Below are positions 33,005 to 41,168 of a DNA stretch of 64,000 nucleotides, one piece after another. The DNA is from Glaciihabitans tibetensis. Its GTDB lineage: Bacteria > Actinomycetota > Actinomycetes > Actinomycetales > Microbacteriaceae. Numbering within the stretch: the stretch's first letter is position 1; each line of letters opens with the position of its first letter. The position numbers and the translations under genes are program-made. Where the stretch lies: assembly GCF_003003265.1 (NCBI RefSeq), contig NZ_PVTL01000001.1, forward strand, positions 620,001-684,000, written 5' to 3'. Under the pieces are notes generated by a model. The model saw only the letters and a program-made list of their open reading frames with translations, searched no databases and was not told the origin of the DNA.

Positions 33005-34006
33005 ATGGCTGGTCCAGGATTCGCTGTGATCGAATTCGAAACGACGGGCATTCTCGCGGGGGACACCGATCGGGTCACTGAAGTGGCCGTGGTTCATCTC
33101 AGCGCGGAGGGGCGCGTGCAGGGGCAGTGGAGCACACTGGTCAACCCTGGCCCGCTTCCGGGCGCCCATCGTTTTCGGCGCGTCACCACCTCGCAGCACG
33201 CCCCCGTTTTCGCCCAGATTGCCGTGGACCTGCTTGCCCTCCTCGACGGGCGGGTCGTCGTGGCTCATCACGCCGGTTTCCAACTGAGGTTCCTGATTGC
33301 CGAGTTGATTCGGGCGGGGCACCCGGTTCCGCGGGATGGTGGCAGCGTGCTCTGCACTATGCAGCTGGCGCGCGATTTTCATCCGGGCGCTACCCGCTCA
33401 CGCGAGGACTGCCTGGCCAAATTCGGGCTCAGTCGGCGGAAAACACCCGCGTCGGTGGCGACCAATGCCCTCGCGACCGCCGACCTGCTGGCGGCCTACA
33501 TCGGTTCTAACGAAGACCGTTCGTTCTGGGACCGCTACCTCGGGGATGCCCTCGAAGAGCCATGGTCGCGTGTCGGCCGCGAAGAAGCCGTGTCTGCGCC
33601 CCGTGGGTGGGTGCCCCGGCGTGAGCGAGACGTCGATTCGCCCCGCGAGACGCACCCCTTTCTACGACGCATTGCCCACCAGATGCACTCCTACGCAGGG
33701 GAGGCGGAACATCTCGATTACCTCGCCTTCCTCGACCGCTGCCTGATCGAGGGATATCTGGCGGCGGGAGGCGCCCTGCAGGCGCTGGCGCAGCAACTGA
33801 ACATCAGCAGGTTCACCTGCGAGAGCATCCATCACGACTACTTCGTGGAACTCAGCGCGATCGCGGCCCGGTCGGGTTCCCTCGACGAGCATCAGATCGG
33901 CGAACTGTGGGCGGTCGGCGAGCTTCTCGATCTGCCCGCCAGTCTGATTCGCGCCGCTCTCGACGCGCCGCGCCCTGCGGGCGTGCCACAGCTGCTGGCG
34001 GGCTGA
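33005..34006 (+). CDS. Exonuclease-fold (epsilon-like) protein with degenerate active site
   Basis: The first 165 residues have the RNase-H-like exonuclease fold: VIEFETTG (motif I), VVVAHHAGFQLRFL (motif II) and TNALATADLLAAYI (motif III). Active DEDDh enzymes need Asp, Glu, Asp, His and Asp at these sites. Here motif I has Glu for Asp, motif II has Q93 for Asp, and motif III has Thr for both His and Asp. It is therefore probably not a nuclease. A linker of about 80 residues leads to a helical C-terminal domain with SESIHHDYFVELSAIAA-like sequence, vaguely TerB-like. The ATG at 33005 has GGGGGAC close upstream. The protein may be a structural or regulatory relative of polymerase proofreaders. 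Confidence 0.78.
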   Translation: MAGPGFAVIEFETTGILAGDTDRVTEVAVVHLSAEGRVQGQWSTLVNPGPLPGAHRFRRVTTSQHAPVFAQIAVDLLALLDGRVVVAHHAGFQLRFLIAELIRAGHPVPRDGGSVLCTMQLARDFHPGATRSREDCLAKFGLSRRKTPASVATNALATADLLAAYIGSNEDRSFWDRYLGDALEEPWSRVGREEAVSAPRGWVPRRERDVDSPRETHPFLRRIAHQMHSYAGEAEHLDYLAFLDRCLIEGYLAAGGALQALAQQLNISRFTCESIHHDYFVELSAIAARSGSLDEHQIGELWAVGELLDLPASLIRAALDAPRPAGVPQLLAG

Positions 34007-34083
34007 GAGTACTCGCGCCTGCACTGCTCGGGGCTTCGGACGCACTATTGTTCCGTATTAGCCCAATTTTCGAGAGTGAGCGG

Positions 34084-35100
34084 ATGCGCGACAGTTCGAC
34101 CCCGGCGACGCCGTACGAGGTACTCGGCGTATCCGCCGCCGCAAGCATGGACGAACTCCGTCGCGCCTACCGTCGTCGTCTCCGCGAGACGCACCCCGAC
34201 ACCGGGGGAGAGGCCACCGCGTTTCACGCTGTGCAGGTCGCCTGGGAGGCGGTGGGCACCCCGGAGGGGCGGGCACTGTTCGATGCGGCGAGCGCGTCTG
34301 TGACGGAGGCTGCGACCGAGGGTATGGACGGCGAGTTCGTTGCCTCCGCCCGAGCGGACGGGGCGTCGCCGTATGCGTCTGCGCCCACGGAGTCGGAAAC
34401 GACTCCGCCGTGGGAGCGTTCTCGTCCGCGGCACGCGGAGGCCGAGCCCACCGCGCGGGCCCACGGTCACCCGGGCGGGTGGAACCGTGAGGAGTATTAC
34501 GCTCTGATGCGCGAATGGGTTGGCCGCGGTGCAATCATCGACCACCCGTACGACTCGGCGATGGTGCGCGCCGCACCGCGCGAGATCCGGCACCTGTTGG
34601 CGGACGCGAACGCGGAAGAGGAAACCGCGCGCACCCTGTCTCGTCTGGGAATCTCGTACACGATCTGGCACGACGTGGACTCGGATGGAGCAGGCCCCGG
34701 CGCAGAGTCCAAGATCGACCACATCGTGCTCGGGCCCACGGGGCTGTTCGCGATGCTTTCGGAGGACTGGGGCGGAGCGCTTCAGGTGCGTAAGGGCGAG
34801 ATCGTGAGCGATGTGCTGGCGGTGGGCGAACGACCAGTCAGCTCGCTGTCGCGACGAACACGCTCCCTCACCCGCAGCACTCGCGCGAAATTCACGGCGC
34901 TGGTGCTCGTGGTCCCCGACGGCTCCACGGCGGAGTCACTCGCGGTGGTCGGGCGCGAAAGAGGGGTTCCCGTCGTCGTGCTGCAGCAGTCGCGCCTGCA
35001 GGAGTTCATAGAGGTCGGCCTCGCGGGCGTGCCGCGTCTGGGTGCGGATGACATCTTCGCGCTGCGTGAACGTCTGCACCAGGTCATCCGCTTCATCTAA
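34084..35100 (+). CDS. J-domain protein with C-terminal NERD-like domain
   Basis: A 338-residue fusion. Residues 9-65 are a J domain (TPYEVLGVSAAASMDELRRA, then HPD at 37-39), the DnaK-binding co-chaperone module. A low-complexity linker rich in Ala, Ser and Glu follows. Residues from about 200 resemble the NERD nuclease-related fold: ESKIDHIVLGPTGLFAML keeps the D-H-x-V-x-G-P-x-G pattern, but the E-x-K pair of active NERD nucleases reads SED. The C-terminal part (VLVVPDGSTAESLAVVGRER) completes an alpha/beta domain. The ATG at 34084 is chosen because the J domain begins there and GAGAG lies upstream. The function is unknown; it may deliver a client to DnaK. Confidence 0.8.
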   Translation: MRDSSTPATPYEVLGVSAAASMDELRRAYRRRLRETHPDTGGEATAFHAVQVAWEAVGTPEGRALFDAASASVTEAATEGMDGEFVASARADGASPYASAPTESETTPPWERSRPRHAEAEPTARAHGHPGGWNREEYYALMREWVGRGAIIDHPYDSAMVRAAPREIRHLLADANAEEETARTLSRLGISYTIWHDVDSDGAGPGAESKIDHIVLGPTGLFAMLSEDWGGALQVRKGEIVSDVLAVGERPVSSLSRRTRSLTRSTRAKFTALVLVVPDGSTAESLAVVGRERGVPVVVLQQSRLQEFIEVGLAGVPRLGADDIFALRERLHQVIRFI

Positions 35101-35155
35101 TCCGTTCTAGTGAACGTCTGGCCACGTTCGGCTCCCACCAACGACGGGCGTCGGG

Positions 35156-35419
35156 CTAGCCGAGGCGGGCCTGCACCTCGGCCAGCGATGGGTTCGTCGC
35201 ACTGGAGCCGTCGGCAAACAGCAGGGTCGGAACGGTCTGGTTGCCGCCGTTGACCGCCGCGACAAGCTCCGCGGTGCCGTCGACCTCTTCGATATTGACC
35301 TCGGTGTACAGCACCCCGGCCCGGTCCATCTGGCTCTTGAGGTTGCGGCAGTACCCGCACCAGCTCGTGGTGAACATGGTGACGGAACCTGCGGCGGGGG
35401 TGAAAGTCTCTGAAGTCAT
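35156..35419 (-). CDS. Mycoredoxin (glutaredoxin-like)
   Basis: Small cytoplasmic oxidoreductase of 87 residues with a glutaredoxin fold. The active site is CGYC in MFTTSWCGYCRNLKS, the sequence that defines mycoredoxin-1. TVPTLLFADGS supplies the cis-Pro loop. In actinobacteria this protein reduces mixed disulfides between proteins and mycothiol. It is convergent with the J-domain gene and divergent from a membrane protein gene. Confidence 0.9.
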   Translation of the reverse strand: MTSETFTPAAGSVTMFTTSWCGYCRNLKSQMDRAGVLYTEVNIEEVDGTAELVAAVNGGNQTVPTLLFADGSSATNPSLAEVQARLG

Positions 35420-35533
35420 CCTTCTAATCTATGTCTCCGGGTCCGATCCCGCTGGATTGGCCCCCGAGCGCGACCCCTTGCTATTGCGGCTGGGCGTTCC
35501 TAGGGTTGCGGTGAACTGAGGAGGCTCTAACGA

Positions 35534-36232
35534 ATGGTCGCCCACAACCCAGCGCGGTTCTCTTCGGTGCCATTTCCTCCGGATGCCCGCGGCAGGGTGC
35601 GCTGGGCGGGCGTAGCCTGCGTGTGGGGCGGCGGCCTTGGTGCACTCGTGTCGATAGCTCTGGCCTTCGCTGCCCCTGCGGTTGAGCCGGGCGTCTACAA
35701 CTACCCGCTCGAGGAATCGACGTTCGTGGTGGTGCAGGCGGCATCTGCCGTGATCTACCTGGTGATGGCGTACGGACTGATGGGCCTGTGGTGGTCGCGT
35801 GTTGTTCCGCCATCGATCTTCGGCTCGTCCGGGGCGCTGGCTGCGGCCGGTTCGCTGGTGCTCCTCGCCATCGTGCACCTGGTGTCGATCGCGGCTGCGG
35901 GTTTCGTTGATACCGCGCCGTTCGTCGATATCCTGAACGCCAGCTTCGGGGTCGTGACTGCAGCCAGCGGGCTGTCGTTGGTTCTCGGTGGCATTGCGAT
36001 CATGCGCGGACGCGCTTGGGCGGGTCGCGGTGCCTACGTGCCACTGATCATGGGGATCTACGTCTTCGCACCCCTGATCCCGGCACTACTCGGACCGATC
36101 ATTCTCGCCCGGATCGCGGTCGCGGGCTGGTGCGTACTGTTCGTTGTCCTGGGCGTGGCTCTGCTGAAATTGGCTCGATCCGGACGAACGGGACGCGCGC
36201 AGCCGACACGCGGTGTACTGACGCCCGGTTAG
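35534..36232 (+). CDS. Multi-span membrane protein of unknown function
   Basis: Integral membrane protein of 232 residues with about six hydrophobic segments: 24-46, 64-85, 95-118, 130-150, 160-182 and 188-210. I do not recognise a family. The N-terminus (HNPARFSSVPFPPDARGRVRW) and the basic C-terminus are probably cytoplasmic. GGAGG lies 9 nt before the ATG and a TAGGGT box at 35500-35505 is a likely -10. Its stop overlaps the stop of the convergent MOSC gene by 3 nt. Confidence 0.75.
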   Translation: MVAHNPARFSSVPFPPDARGRVRWAGVACVWGGGLGALVSIALAFAAPAVEPGVYNYPLEESTFVVVQAASAVIYLVMAYGLMGLWWSRVVPPSIFGSSGALAAAGSLVLLAIVHLVSIAAAGFVDTAPFVDILNASFGVVTAASGLSLVLGGIAIMRGRAWAGRGAYVPLIMGIYVFAPLIPALLGPIILARIAVAGWCVLFVVLGVALLKLARSGRTGRAQPTRGVLTPG

Positions 36233-36777
36233 ACAACTCCGAGCGGCACGTGCAAACCAGCGGGCAATTCGATGCGCACACCGTCTCCCGCGCGAAGGGG
36301 TCCGCTCGCCAGCACGATAGCCATGATTCCTGCTTTGCGGATGATCCGTCCGCCAGTATCCCGGGTGATGCACGCCTTCATCAGGCCAGACTGAAACCGG
36401 TTGATGAGCGAGCACGGACTGCGTAGCCCCGTGATCTCCACGACGGCGCTGGGGCCCAGATGCAGCAGCGTTCCCGTCGGAAGAGTGATCAGGTCGATGT
36501 CGCTCGTCGTCACGTTCTCACCCAGGTCGCCGGGCCCCACCGTGAAGCCCTCGATGGCAAGGTCCGCGAACAGCTCGACCGCAATCAAATGAACCTGGGT
36601 GAGGTTTCGCGCGGTGGGGTCCTTCTTTTTCAGGTACCGGTGTTGCACCGTGGGTCCCGCGTGCGCGTCGCCCTCGATTCCGATACCCGCCACGAGTGTG
36701 ATCTCGCTGACCGGCGGCTTGCTGAAACGGTGCCGGTCGTCGCGACCGACGGAAACCACCGTCGGAACGACGCTCAC
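36229..36777 (-). CDS. MOSC domain-containing protein
   Basis: Molybdenum-cofactor sulfurase C-terminal-like protein of 182 residues. GIGIEGDAHAG, LGENVTTSDIDLITLPTG and ITGLRSPCSLINRF are the conserved segments; the last contains the Cys that carries the reactive sulfur in MOSC enzymes. Such free-standing proteins (YiiM-like) reduce N-hydroxylated bases or handle Moco sulfur. It starts 4 nt before the UDG-like gene ends (ATGA), so the two are coupled. Sharing an operon with a glycosylase-like gene would fit removal of modified bases or their precursors, which is inference. Confidence 0.88.
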   Translation of the reverse strand: MSVVPTVVSVGRDDRHRFSKPPVSEITLVAGIGIEGDAHAGPTVQHRYLKKKDPTARNLTQVHLIAVELFADLAIEGFTVGPGDLGENVTTSDIDLITLPTGTLLHLGPSAVVEITGLRSPCSLINRFQSGLMKACITRDTGGRIIRKAGIMAIVLASGPLRAGDGVRIELPAGLHVPLGVV

Positions 36778-37664
36778 GAGTCGAGTCGCTGGGCGACCAG
36801 TTCGACTAACAGGTCGGTACGACGGCGCGGGCTCATCGACGCGAGATATGCGCGCACGGCGTTGCGCGTCTGAGTGGCGGTGAGTCCGTCGGTTCGACCG
36901 CTGAGCACATCACCGACCTCAGACACCAGGTCTGCACCGCTCAGCGCCCGGGTGGCGGCGGCCCGGCGGGTCGCCCGCACCTGCTTGACCGCAGCCGTTC
37001 GGCCCGCCGCCGGTAGCGGAGCGACGCCGACGGATTCCATCGCCTCACGGTAACTGGCACAGACACGCTCTATCGCGGCGGCGCGGTCGGGCGAGGGCAG
37101 AATGAATACGCGGTTGGCGGGGTGCCGTGCCTGCCACACGACCAGACTGCGCGCGCTAGAGAACTCAGCGAATCGTTTTTTGGTGGCGAGCAGTTTCATG
37201 CTGCGCTGCGCGTCGGAACCGTGAGCCACGACGGCGCGTATCTTCGGGTGCAACTCCAGCATGCGCTTGAGCGGTCCCAGCCCGTCGACGACGAGCTGCG
37301 GGGGCAGACCATTCGGATACGACTCGTGCACGTTCCACGGGTAACTGTTCCAGGGCATGACATCCGCGTCGCTCAGCCCGACGGTCGTATAGATCTGGCT
37401 CATCCGCTCAGCGGACGGGTCATCGTTCTCGCCGGAAAGAAAGCCTGGCTGCGGGCTTGGGCGGCGTGCGGGTCCGGGATTGGAATACAGCGACAGAATC
37501 CGGGCATTCGCCGCGTTGTGGTGAGGCGCAATGTAGGGAACCGTCGAGTCCGGCTTCTCCGCCATCAGCGCGTCGCACAGCTGATTGACCTCTCGTACCT
37601 GTGGGGCGAACGCCTGAGACAGCTGTGCGTCGCGGAACAGGGCATCCGCCATTCGTCGAGACAT
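36774..37664 (-). CDS. Uracil-DNA glycosylase-like protein
   Basis: A 296-residue protein with the look of a uracil-DNA glycosylase-superfamily enzyme: VPYIAPHHNAANARILSLYS and DADVMPWNSYPW hold the water and base-pocket residues, and VVAHGSDAQRSMK resembles the later substrate loop. The last 60 residues are a helical extension. I assign the superfamily with moderate confidence, from memory of similar actinobacterial proteins. The ATG at 37664 is preferred because a TAGTGT box (37672-37677) lies 7 nt upstream; a GTG at 37673 lies inside that box. It is coupled to the MOSC gene. Confidence 0.7.
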   Translation of the reverse strand: MSRRMADALFRDAQLSQAFAPQVREVNQLCDALMAEKPDSTVPYIAPHHNAANARILSLYSNPGPARRPSPQPGFLSGENDDPSAERMSQIYTTVGLSDADVMPWNSYPWNVHESYPNGLPPQLVVDGLGPLKRMLELHPKIRAVVAHGSDAQRSMKLLATKKRFAEFSSARSLVVWQARHPANRVFILPSPDRAAAIERVCASYREAMESVGVAPLPAAGRTAAVKQVRATRRAAATRALSGADLVSEVGDVLSGRTDGLTATQTRNAVRAYLASMSPRRRTDLLVELVAQRLDS

Positions 37665-37718
37665 GGCCCCCACACTACGCGGGGCTGCGGCCCTGCCACC
37701 CAGCGCAGCGCACGTCGA

Positions 37719-38045
37719 TCATTTTTTGCCGTGGTGTTTGCCGTGTTTGTGTTGCGGCGGCTTCAACGGCGCGAGGAACTGCAGCGCCTCTTCGATATTT
37801 GTCACCTGGGCGGGGCTTCCGTCGTCGAGCTGGGACGGGTTCCAGGCCAGGATGACGTCCTGACCTCGCTCGATATACCCCACGATGTAGCCATCGATAA
37901 GCACCTGCCAGTCGAGTTTCACGTCGGGCACGCCGAGGCCGAGCCGCCGGGTCTGTGCCGTGGGCATGATGGATGTCGCGTGGCCGTCGAACTCGAAATC
38001 GATGCCTTCCGGTCGAAGATCCTGTAAATCGTCCAATGTCACCAT
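37719..38045 (-). CDS. Hypothetical protein with His/Lys-rich tail
   Basis: A 108-residue protein I do not recognise. It begins MVTLDDLQDLRPEGIDFEFDG, probably has mixed alpha/beta structure, and ends KPPQHKHGKHHGKK, a His/Lys tail that could bind metal or nucleic acid. A TAGGGT box lies 6 nt before the ATG, so the mRNA is probably leaderless. It is upstream of the UDG-like gene but separated from it by 54 bp, possibly in one transcript. Confidence 0.65.
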   Translation of the reverse strand: MVTLDDLQDLRPEGIDFEFDGHATSIMPTAQTRRLGLGVPDVKLDWQVLIDGYIVGYIERGQDVILAWNPSQLDDGSPAQVTNIEEALQFLAPLKPPQHKHGKHHGKK

Positions 38046-38051
38046 GCTGTG

Positions 38052-38057
38052 ACCCTA
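38052..38057 (-). promoter_or_regulatory. -10 element of a probable leaderless promoter
   Basis: TAGGGT on the minus strand is followed by 6 nt and the ATG at 38045. Confidence 0.5.
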
Positions 38058-38148
38058 GTTGCGCGACCGGCATCCGGCTAGGGGAAATCCCGTCAGCTCG
38101 CGGAGACCGCGACGCGTTCTTGGGGCCTCGCCACCGGGCGGGAGCGGG

Positions 38149-38712
38149 TCAGCGCGGCTGGATAATGCGCGTTGCGGCGGCCACGGCCGCCTCGCGCTGC
38201 CGGGAGCGTACGTCCGGGTCGTTGGCGACTGCGCCGGGAACCGGTGAGTTGGCCCAGGCGAATCCGAGCGAGAACAGCATGGTCAGGAGCAGCTCGGGAT
38301 CCCACCGCGTGTCGACCAGACCAAGGCGTTGTGCCGCGCGGAGCGTTTCCACTTTGCCCGCGGGGGCATCACTGCCCGTGGGCGGAGCAAAGGGCACCCC
38401 GTCCAGCCTGGCCCAGGTCAACATTCGCAGGTGCTCAGGGCGGTCGAGAGAATGGTCAAAAATGTCGCCGACGAAGTCTGCAACCGCGTCGGCCCGCAGC
38501 GCCACGGCGTCGTAGAACTCGCAGCCGTTGAGGTCGAGCACAGCCCGGAAGAGCGCCGCCTTGTCGCTGAAGTAGGCGTACAGGCGCTCCTTGCTGGCGT
38601 GTGCATTTGACGCGATGCGGTCGATGCGGGCCCCGGCCAGTCCGAACGTGGCGAACTCGGCGCGCGCCGACAGCAAGATTCGGTGCTGGACGTCCTCATT
38701 GACTGGCTTCAT
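38149..38712 (-). CDS. TetR-family transcriptional regulator
   Basis: Repressor of 187 residues from the ATG at 38712. The N-terminal helix-turn-helix is ILLSARAEFATFGLAGARID followed by RIASNAHASKERLYAYFSDK, matching the TetR signature. The C-terminal ligand domain is divergent, as usual. The ATG at 38712 is preferred to one at 38730 because TACACT (38719-38724) lies 6 nt upstream. It is divergent from the MFS gene, and a perfect operator lies between. Classic control: drug binding releases the repressor and the efflux pump is expressed. Confidence 0.88.
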   Translation of the reverse strand: MKPVNEDVQHRILLSARAEFATFGLAGARIDRIASNAHASKERLYAYFSDKAALFRAVLDLNGCEFYDAVALRADAVADFVGDIFDHSLDRPEHLRMLTWARLDGVPFAPPTGSDAPAGKVETLRAAQRLGLVDTRWDPELLLTMLFSLGFAWANSPVPGAVANDPDVRSRQREAAVAAATRIIQPR

Positions 38713-38727
38713 GCAGATAGTGTAGAC

Positions 38728-38747
38728 CAAACGAACCAGTTCGTTTG
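38728..38747. promoter_or_regulatory. TetR-type operator between the regulator and MFS genes
   Basis: CAAACGAAC-CA-GTTCGTTTG is a perfect 9-bp inverted repeat with a 2-nt spacer. It overlaps the -35 and spacer region of the TetR promoter and lies 42 bp before the MFS start, so one site could control both genes. Confidence 0.85.
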
Positions 38748-38788
38748 ACTTTGCGGGGATCTGTCATCTACGGTGTGGGGTAGCCCTT

Positions 38789-40315
38789 TTGCCCTTGTTC
38801 TCTGGAGCCCCCATTTCTTCGTCACTTCCTTCTGACAACACCACTGTGACCTCAGGCGGCGGCACCCCGCCCGCCACGACGTCCTCCGAACATCCCCGAA
38901 GGCGCTGGATCGTTCTCGGCGTTGCCGCCCTTGCCCAGCTGATGGTGGTCCTCGACGGCACCATTGTCAACATCGCCCTGCCCGCGGCTCAGCTTGACCT
39001 GGGAATGAGCGACAGCGACCGCAGCTGGGTCGTCACAATCTATGCACTCGTCTTCGGCTCCCTGCTCCTGCTGGGTGGCCGGATTGCCGACTTCTGGGGC
39101 CGCAAACGCTCCTTTATCCTGGGCATGGCCGGCTTCGCCGCCGCATCGGCCCTCGGTGGATTCGCCACGACGGGGGAGATGCTGTTGCTTGCCCGGGGCC
39201 TGCAGGGGCTCTTTGCCGCGCTGCTCGCGCCGGCGGCGCTCGCCCTGCTCTCCGTGACGTTCCCCTCGGGACCCGACCGCATCAAGGCATTCGCCGTGTA
39301 CGGCACCGTCGCTGGCTCCGGAGCCGCAGTGGGCCTGCTTCTCGGGGGCGTGCTCACCGAATTCCTCAGCTGGCACTGGTGCCTGCTGGTAAACGTGCCG
39401 ATCGCCATCATCGCGATCATCGCGGCCGTGCCGCTGGTTCCCGAGAGCCGCGCCGACGGTGACACCCGGTACGACATTCTCGGAGCATTGCTGGTCACCG
39501 CCGGCCTCGGTTCAATCGTTTATGGATTCTCGCGCGCCGAACTCGGGTGGGACCGTGGAGACACCGTCGGCTTCCTCGCTCTGGGGGTGTTGTTGATGGT
39601 TGCGTTCGTGCTCTGGGAACGCCGCGCCAGCAACCCGCTACTCCCGCTGCGCGTTGTCGTTGACCGCGTCCGCGGTGGCGCATTCCTGGTGTCGGTGATG
39701 GTCGGCGCTGCGCTGCTCGGCGGCCTGCTCTATCTGACCTTCCACTTCCAGATCGTGTTGGGAATGACCCCCCTCATGTCGGGGCTGGCCTCGCTGCCGA
39801 TGACCGCAGCAATCATGGTGACCGCCCCGCTCGCCGCACGGTTCCTTCCCATCATCGGGCCACGCATCCTCATGACGGTGGGGCCACTGATGGCTGCCGC
39901 CGGACTGCTCTGGTTCTCCCGCATCACGGCAGATGGCGCCTACGTCACACAGGTTCTGCCCGGGCAGATCATGCTCGGGATCGGCCTGGCGCTGGTTTTC
40001 GTTCCGATGCAGAACCTGGCCCTGGCCGGGATCGACGCACGCGATTCAGGAGTTGCCGGCGCGGCACTCACAGCCACCCAGCAGGTCGGAGGCTCGATCG
40101 GCATCGCCGTGTTCACCGCCCTCTATGCCGCCGCGGTCGAATCCTCCACCAGTGGAAGCGCCGGCAATCCGCTTCCGGCCTTCGTCGACGGCTACTCAGT
40201 AGTGTTCATCGCCGCGGCGGTGGGGCTGATCTTTGCCGCGGTGATCTCGTTCTTCCTGATTCGGGTGCCCAAGTCAACATTTACGGTGAACCCAGAAGCC
40301 ATTCACGCGGGTTAA
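38789..40315 (+). CDS. MFS drug transporter, DHA2 (14-TMS) family
   Basis: Proton-driven efflux pump of about 508 residues. After a cytoplasmic N-terminus of 38 residues there are 14 hydrophobic spans. Span A motif LGGRIADFWGRKR is present, together with VVLDGTIVNIALPA at the start of the first spans, both diagnostic of EmrB/QacA-like pumps. The start codon is uncertain: a TTG at 38789, a TTG at 38795 and a GTG at 38846 are all in frame, and none has a convincing ribosome site. It faces the TetR gene across a shared operator. A strong terminator follows at 40383. Confidence 0.9.
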   Translation: MPLFSGAPISSSLPSDNTTVTSGGGTPPATTSSEHPRRRWIVLGVAALAQLMVVLDGTIVNIALPAAQLDLGMSDSDRSWVVTIYALVFGSLLLLGGRIADFWGRKRSFILGMAGFAAASALGGFATTGEMLLLARGLQGLFAALLAPAALALLSVTFPSGPDRIKAFAVYGTVAGSGAAVGLLLGGVLTEFLSWHWCLLVNVPIAIIAIIAAVPLVPESRADGDTRYDILGALLVTAGLGSIVYGFSRAELGWDRGDTVGFLALGVLLMVAFVLWERRASNPLLPLRVVVDRVRGGAFLVSVMVGAALLGGLLYLTFHFQIVLGMTPLMSGLASLPMTAAIMVTAPLAARFLPIIGPRILMTVGPLMAAAGLLWFSRITADGAYVTQVLPGQIMLGIGLALVFVPMQNLALAGIDARDSGVAGAALTATQQVGGSIGIAVFTALYAAAVESSTSGSAGNPLPAFVDGYSVVFIAAAVGLIFAAVISFFLIRVPKSTFTVNPEAIHAG

Positions 40316-40382
40316 TTCGGTTCCGTATAACTCCGCGGCCTGTCAGCCGCACGAGTCGGCAGCGCACGCCCATGCGCGCCCG

Positions 40383-40418
40383 AGGAGGCACCAAGCACAC
40401 GCTTGGTGCCTCCTTTTT
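40383..40418 (+). terminator. Rho-independent terminator after the MFS gene
   Basis: A perfect 14-bp stem (AGGAGGCACCAAGC at 40383-40396 pairs with 40401-40414) with loop ACAC is followed by a T-run to 40418. It begins 67 nt past the MFS stop. Confidence 0.92.
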
Positions 40419-40450
40419 GCGGTGGTCGCCATGGGTTGATTCCGCCGTAC

Positions 40451-40585
40451 GGCACGGTTAGCTTCGGCGGTGATGAGGCAGCGCCCACTGAGGCCGTATC
40501 GCAGGATGACATCGATGCGGCTCTCGAGACGCCGACAGAACTCACCTTCTTGACGTGGGTACCCGACATCCAGAACAAAGTTGAT
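40451..40585 (+). pseudogene. Remnant of a sugar ABC transporter substrate-binding lipoprotein
   Basis: The frame starting at 40451 reads GTVSFGGDEAAPTEAVSQDD, then IDAALETPTELTFLTWVPDI and QNKVD. This matches the mature N-terminus of family-1 sugar-binding lipoproteins, which begin after the lipobox Cys with a Gly/Ser linker and then TPTELTFWTWVPDIQ-like sequence. There is no signal peptide or lipobox upstream in frame, and the similarity stops after 40585. The rest of the interval to 40666 shows nothing. Only about 45 codons of a gene of about 430 codons survive. I recognise it from memory of the family, without a search. Confidence 0.6.
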
Positions 40586-40666
40586 CGGGACCGTCACTGC
40601 GGCACTTTGACGTCGCGGTGGTGCGGCCGGGTTCCTAGCCACTGTGCGTCGTGGCATGACCGAGGT

Positions 40667-41110
40667 TTAGGCGCCGTCAAGGTACACCCAGCGCGAGTCC
40701 AGCCGCACAAACCGGCTGGTCTCGTGCTGTTCGCTGACCTGTCCGTCGAGCCGGAACTTCGCGACGAACTCCACGGTGCCGGTGCTGTCCAACAGCCCGC
40801 CCAGAGTGGTGCGACGTATCTCGAGCCCGAACCAGCGTTGCGCCGGATCGAGCTCAAGCGTGGACGGACGGGTGGACGGATGCCAGCTCTCGAGCAGGTA
40901 GCGCTCGTCGCCGACCACAAAGGCGCTATACCGCGAGCGCATCAGGCGTTCCGCGGTAACCGCGCGGGCTGCCGCATCATGGAACGGGGAGTTGTGGAGG
41001 CGACCGCAGCAGGAGCCGTAGGTCTCGCCGCTCTGGCACGGGCAGCGGCTCGTGACAACTAAGACGGGCCAGGAGGCTGCGGAGGCAGCAGATGAGGCGG
41101 AGGAGGTCAC
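40667..41110 (-). CDS. YchJ/UPF0225-family protein with SEC-C zinc motif
   Basis: Protein of about 147 residues of the UPF0225 family. Its N-terminal part has CPCQSGETYGSCCGRLH, a SEC-C type zinc motif, followed by AERLMRSRYSAFVVGDERYLLESWH, the family signature, and a C-terminal beta-rich half. No ATG is available; the in-frame GTG at 41110, with a CATACT box 6 nt upstream, is the best choice and adds about 15 residues before the zinc motif. It overlaps no accepted gene but lies head-to-head with the amidase, whose TTG is at 41169. The function is unknown; the NTF2-like fold may bind a small molecule. Confidence 0.78.
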   Translation of the reverse strand: MTSSASSAASAASWPVLVVTSRCPCQSGETYGSCCGRLHNSPFHDAAARAVTAERLMRSRYSAFVVGDERYLLESWHPSTRPSTLELDPAQRWFGLEIRRTTLGGLLDSTGTVEFVAKFRLDGQVSEQHETSRFVRLDSRWVYLDGA

Positions 41111-41168
41111 CAGACCAGTATGGGCGAGAATTGCAGGTGAGCCGGGGGAGGAGGGGGAGGAGGGGCAC

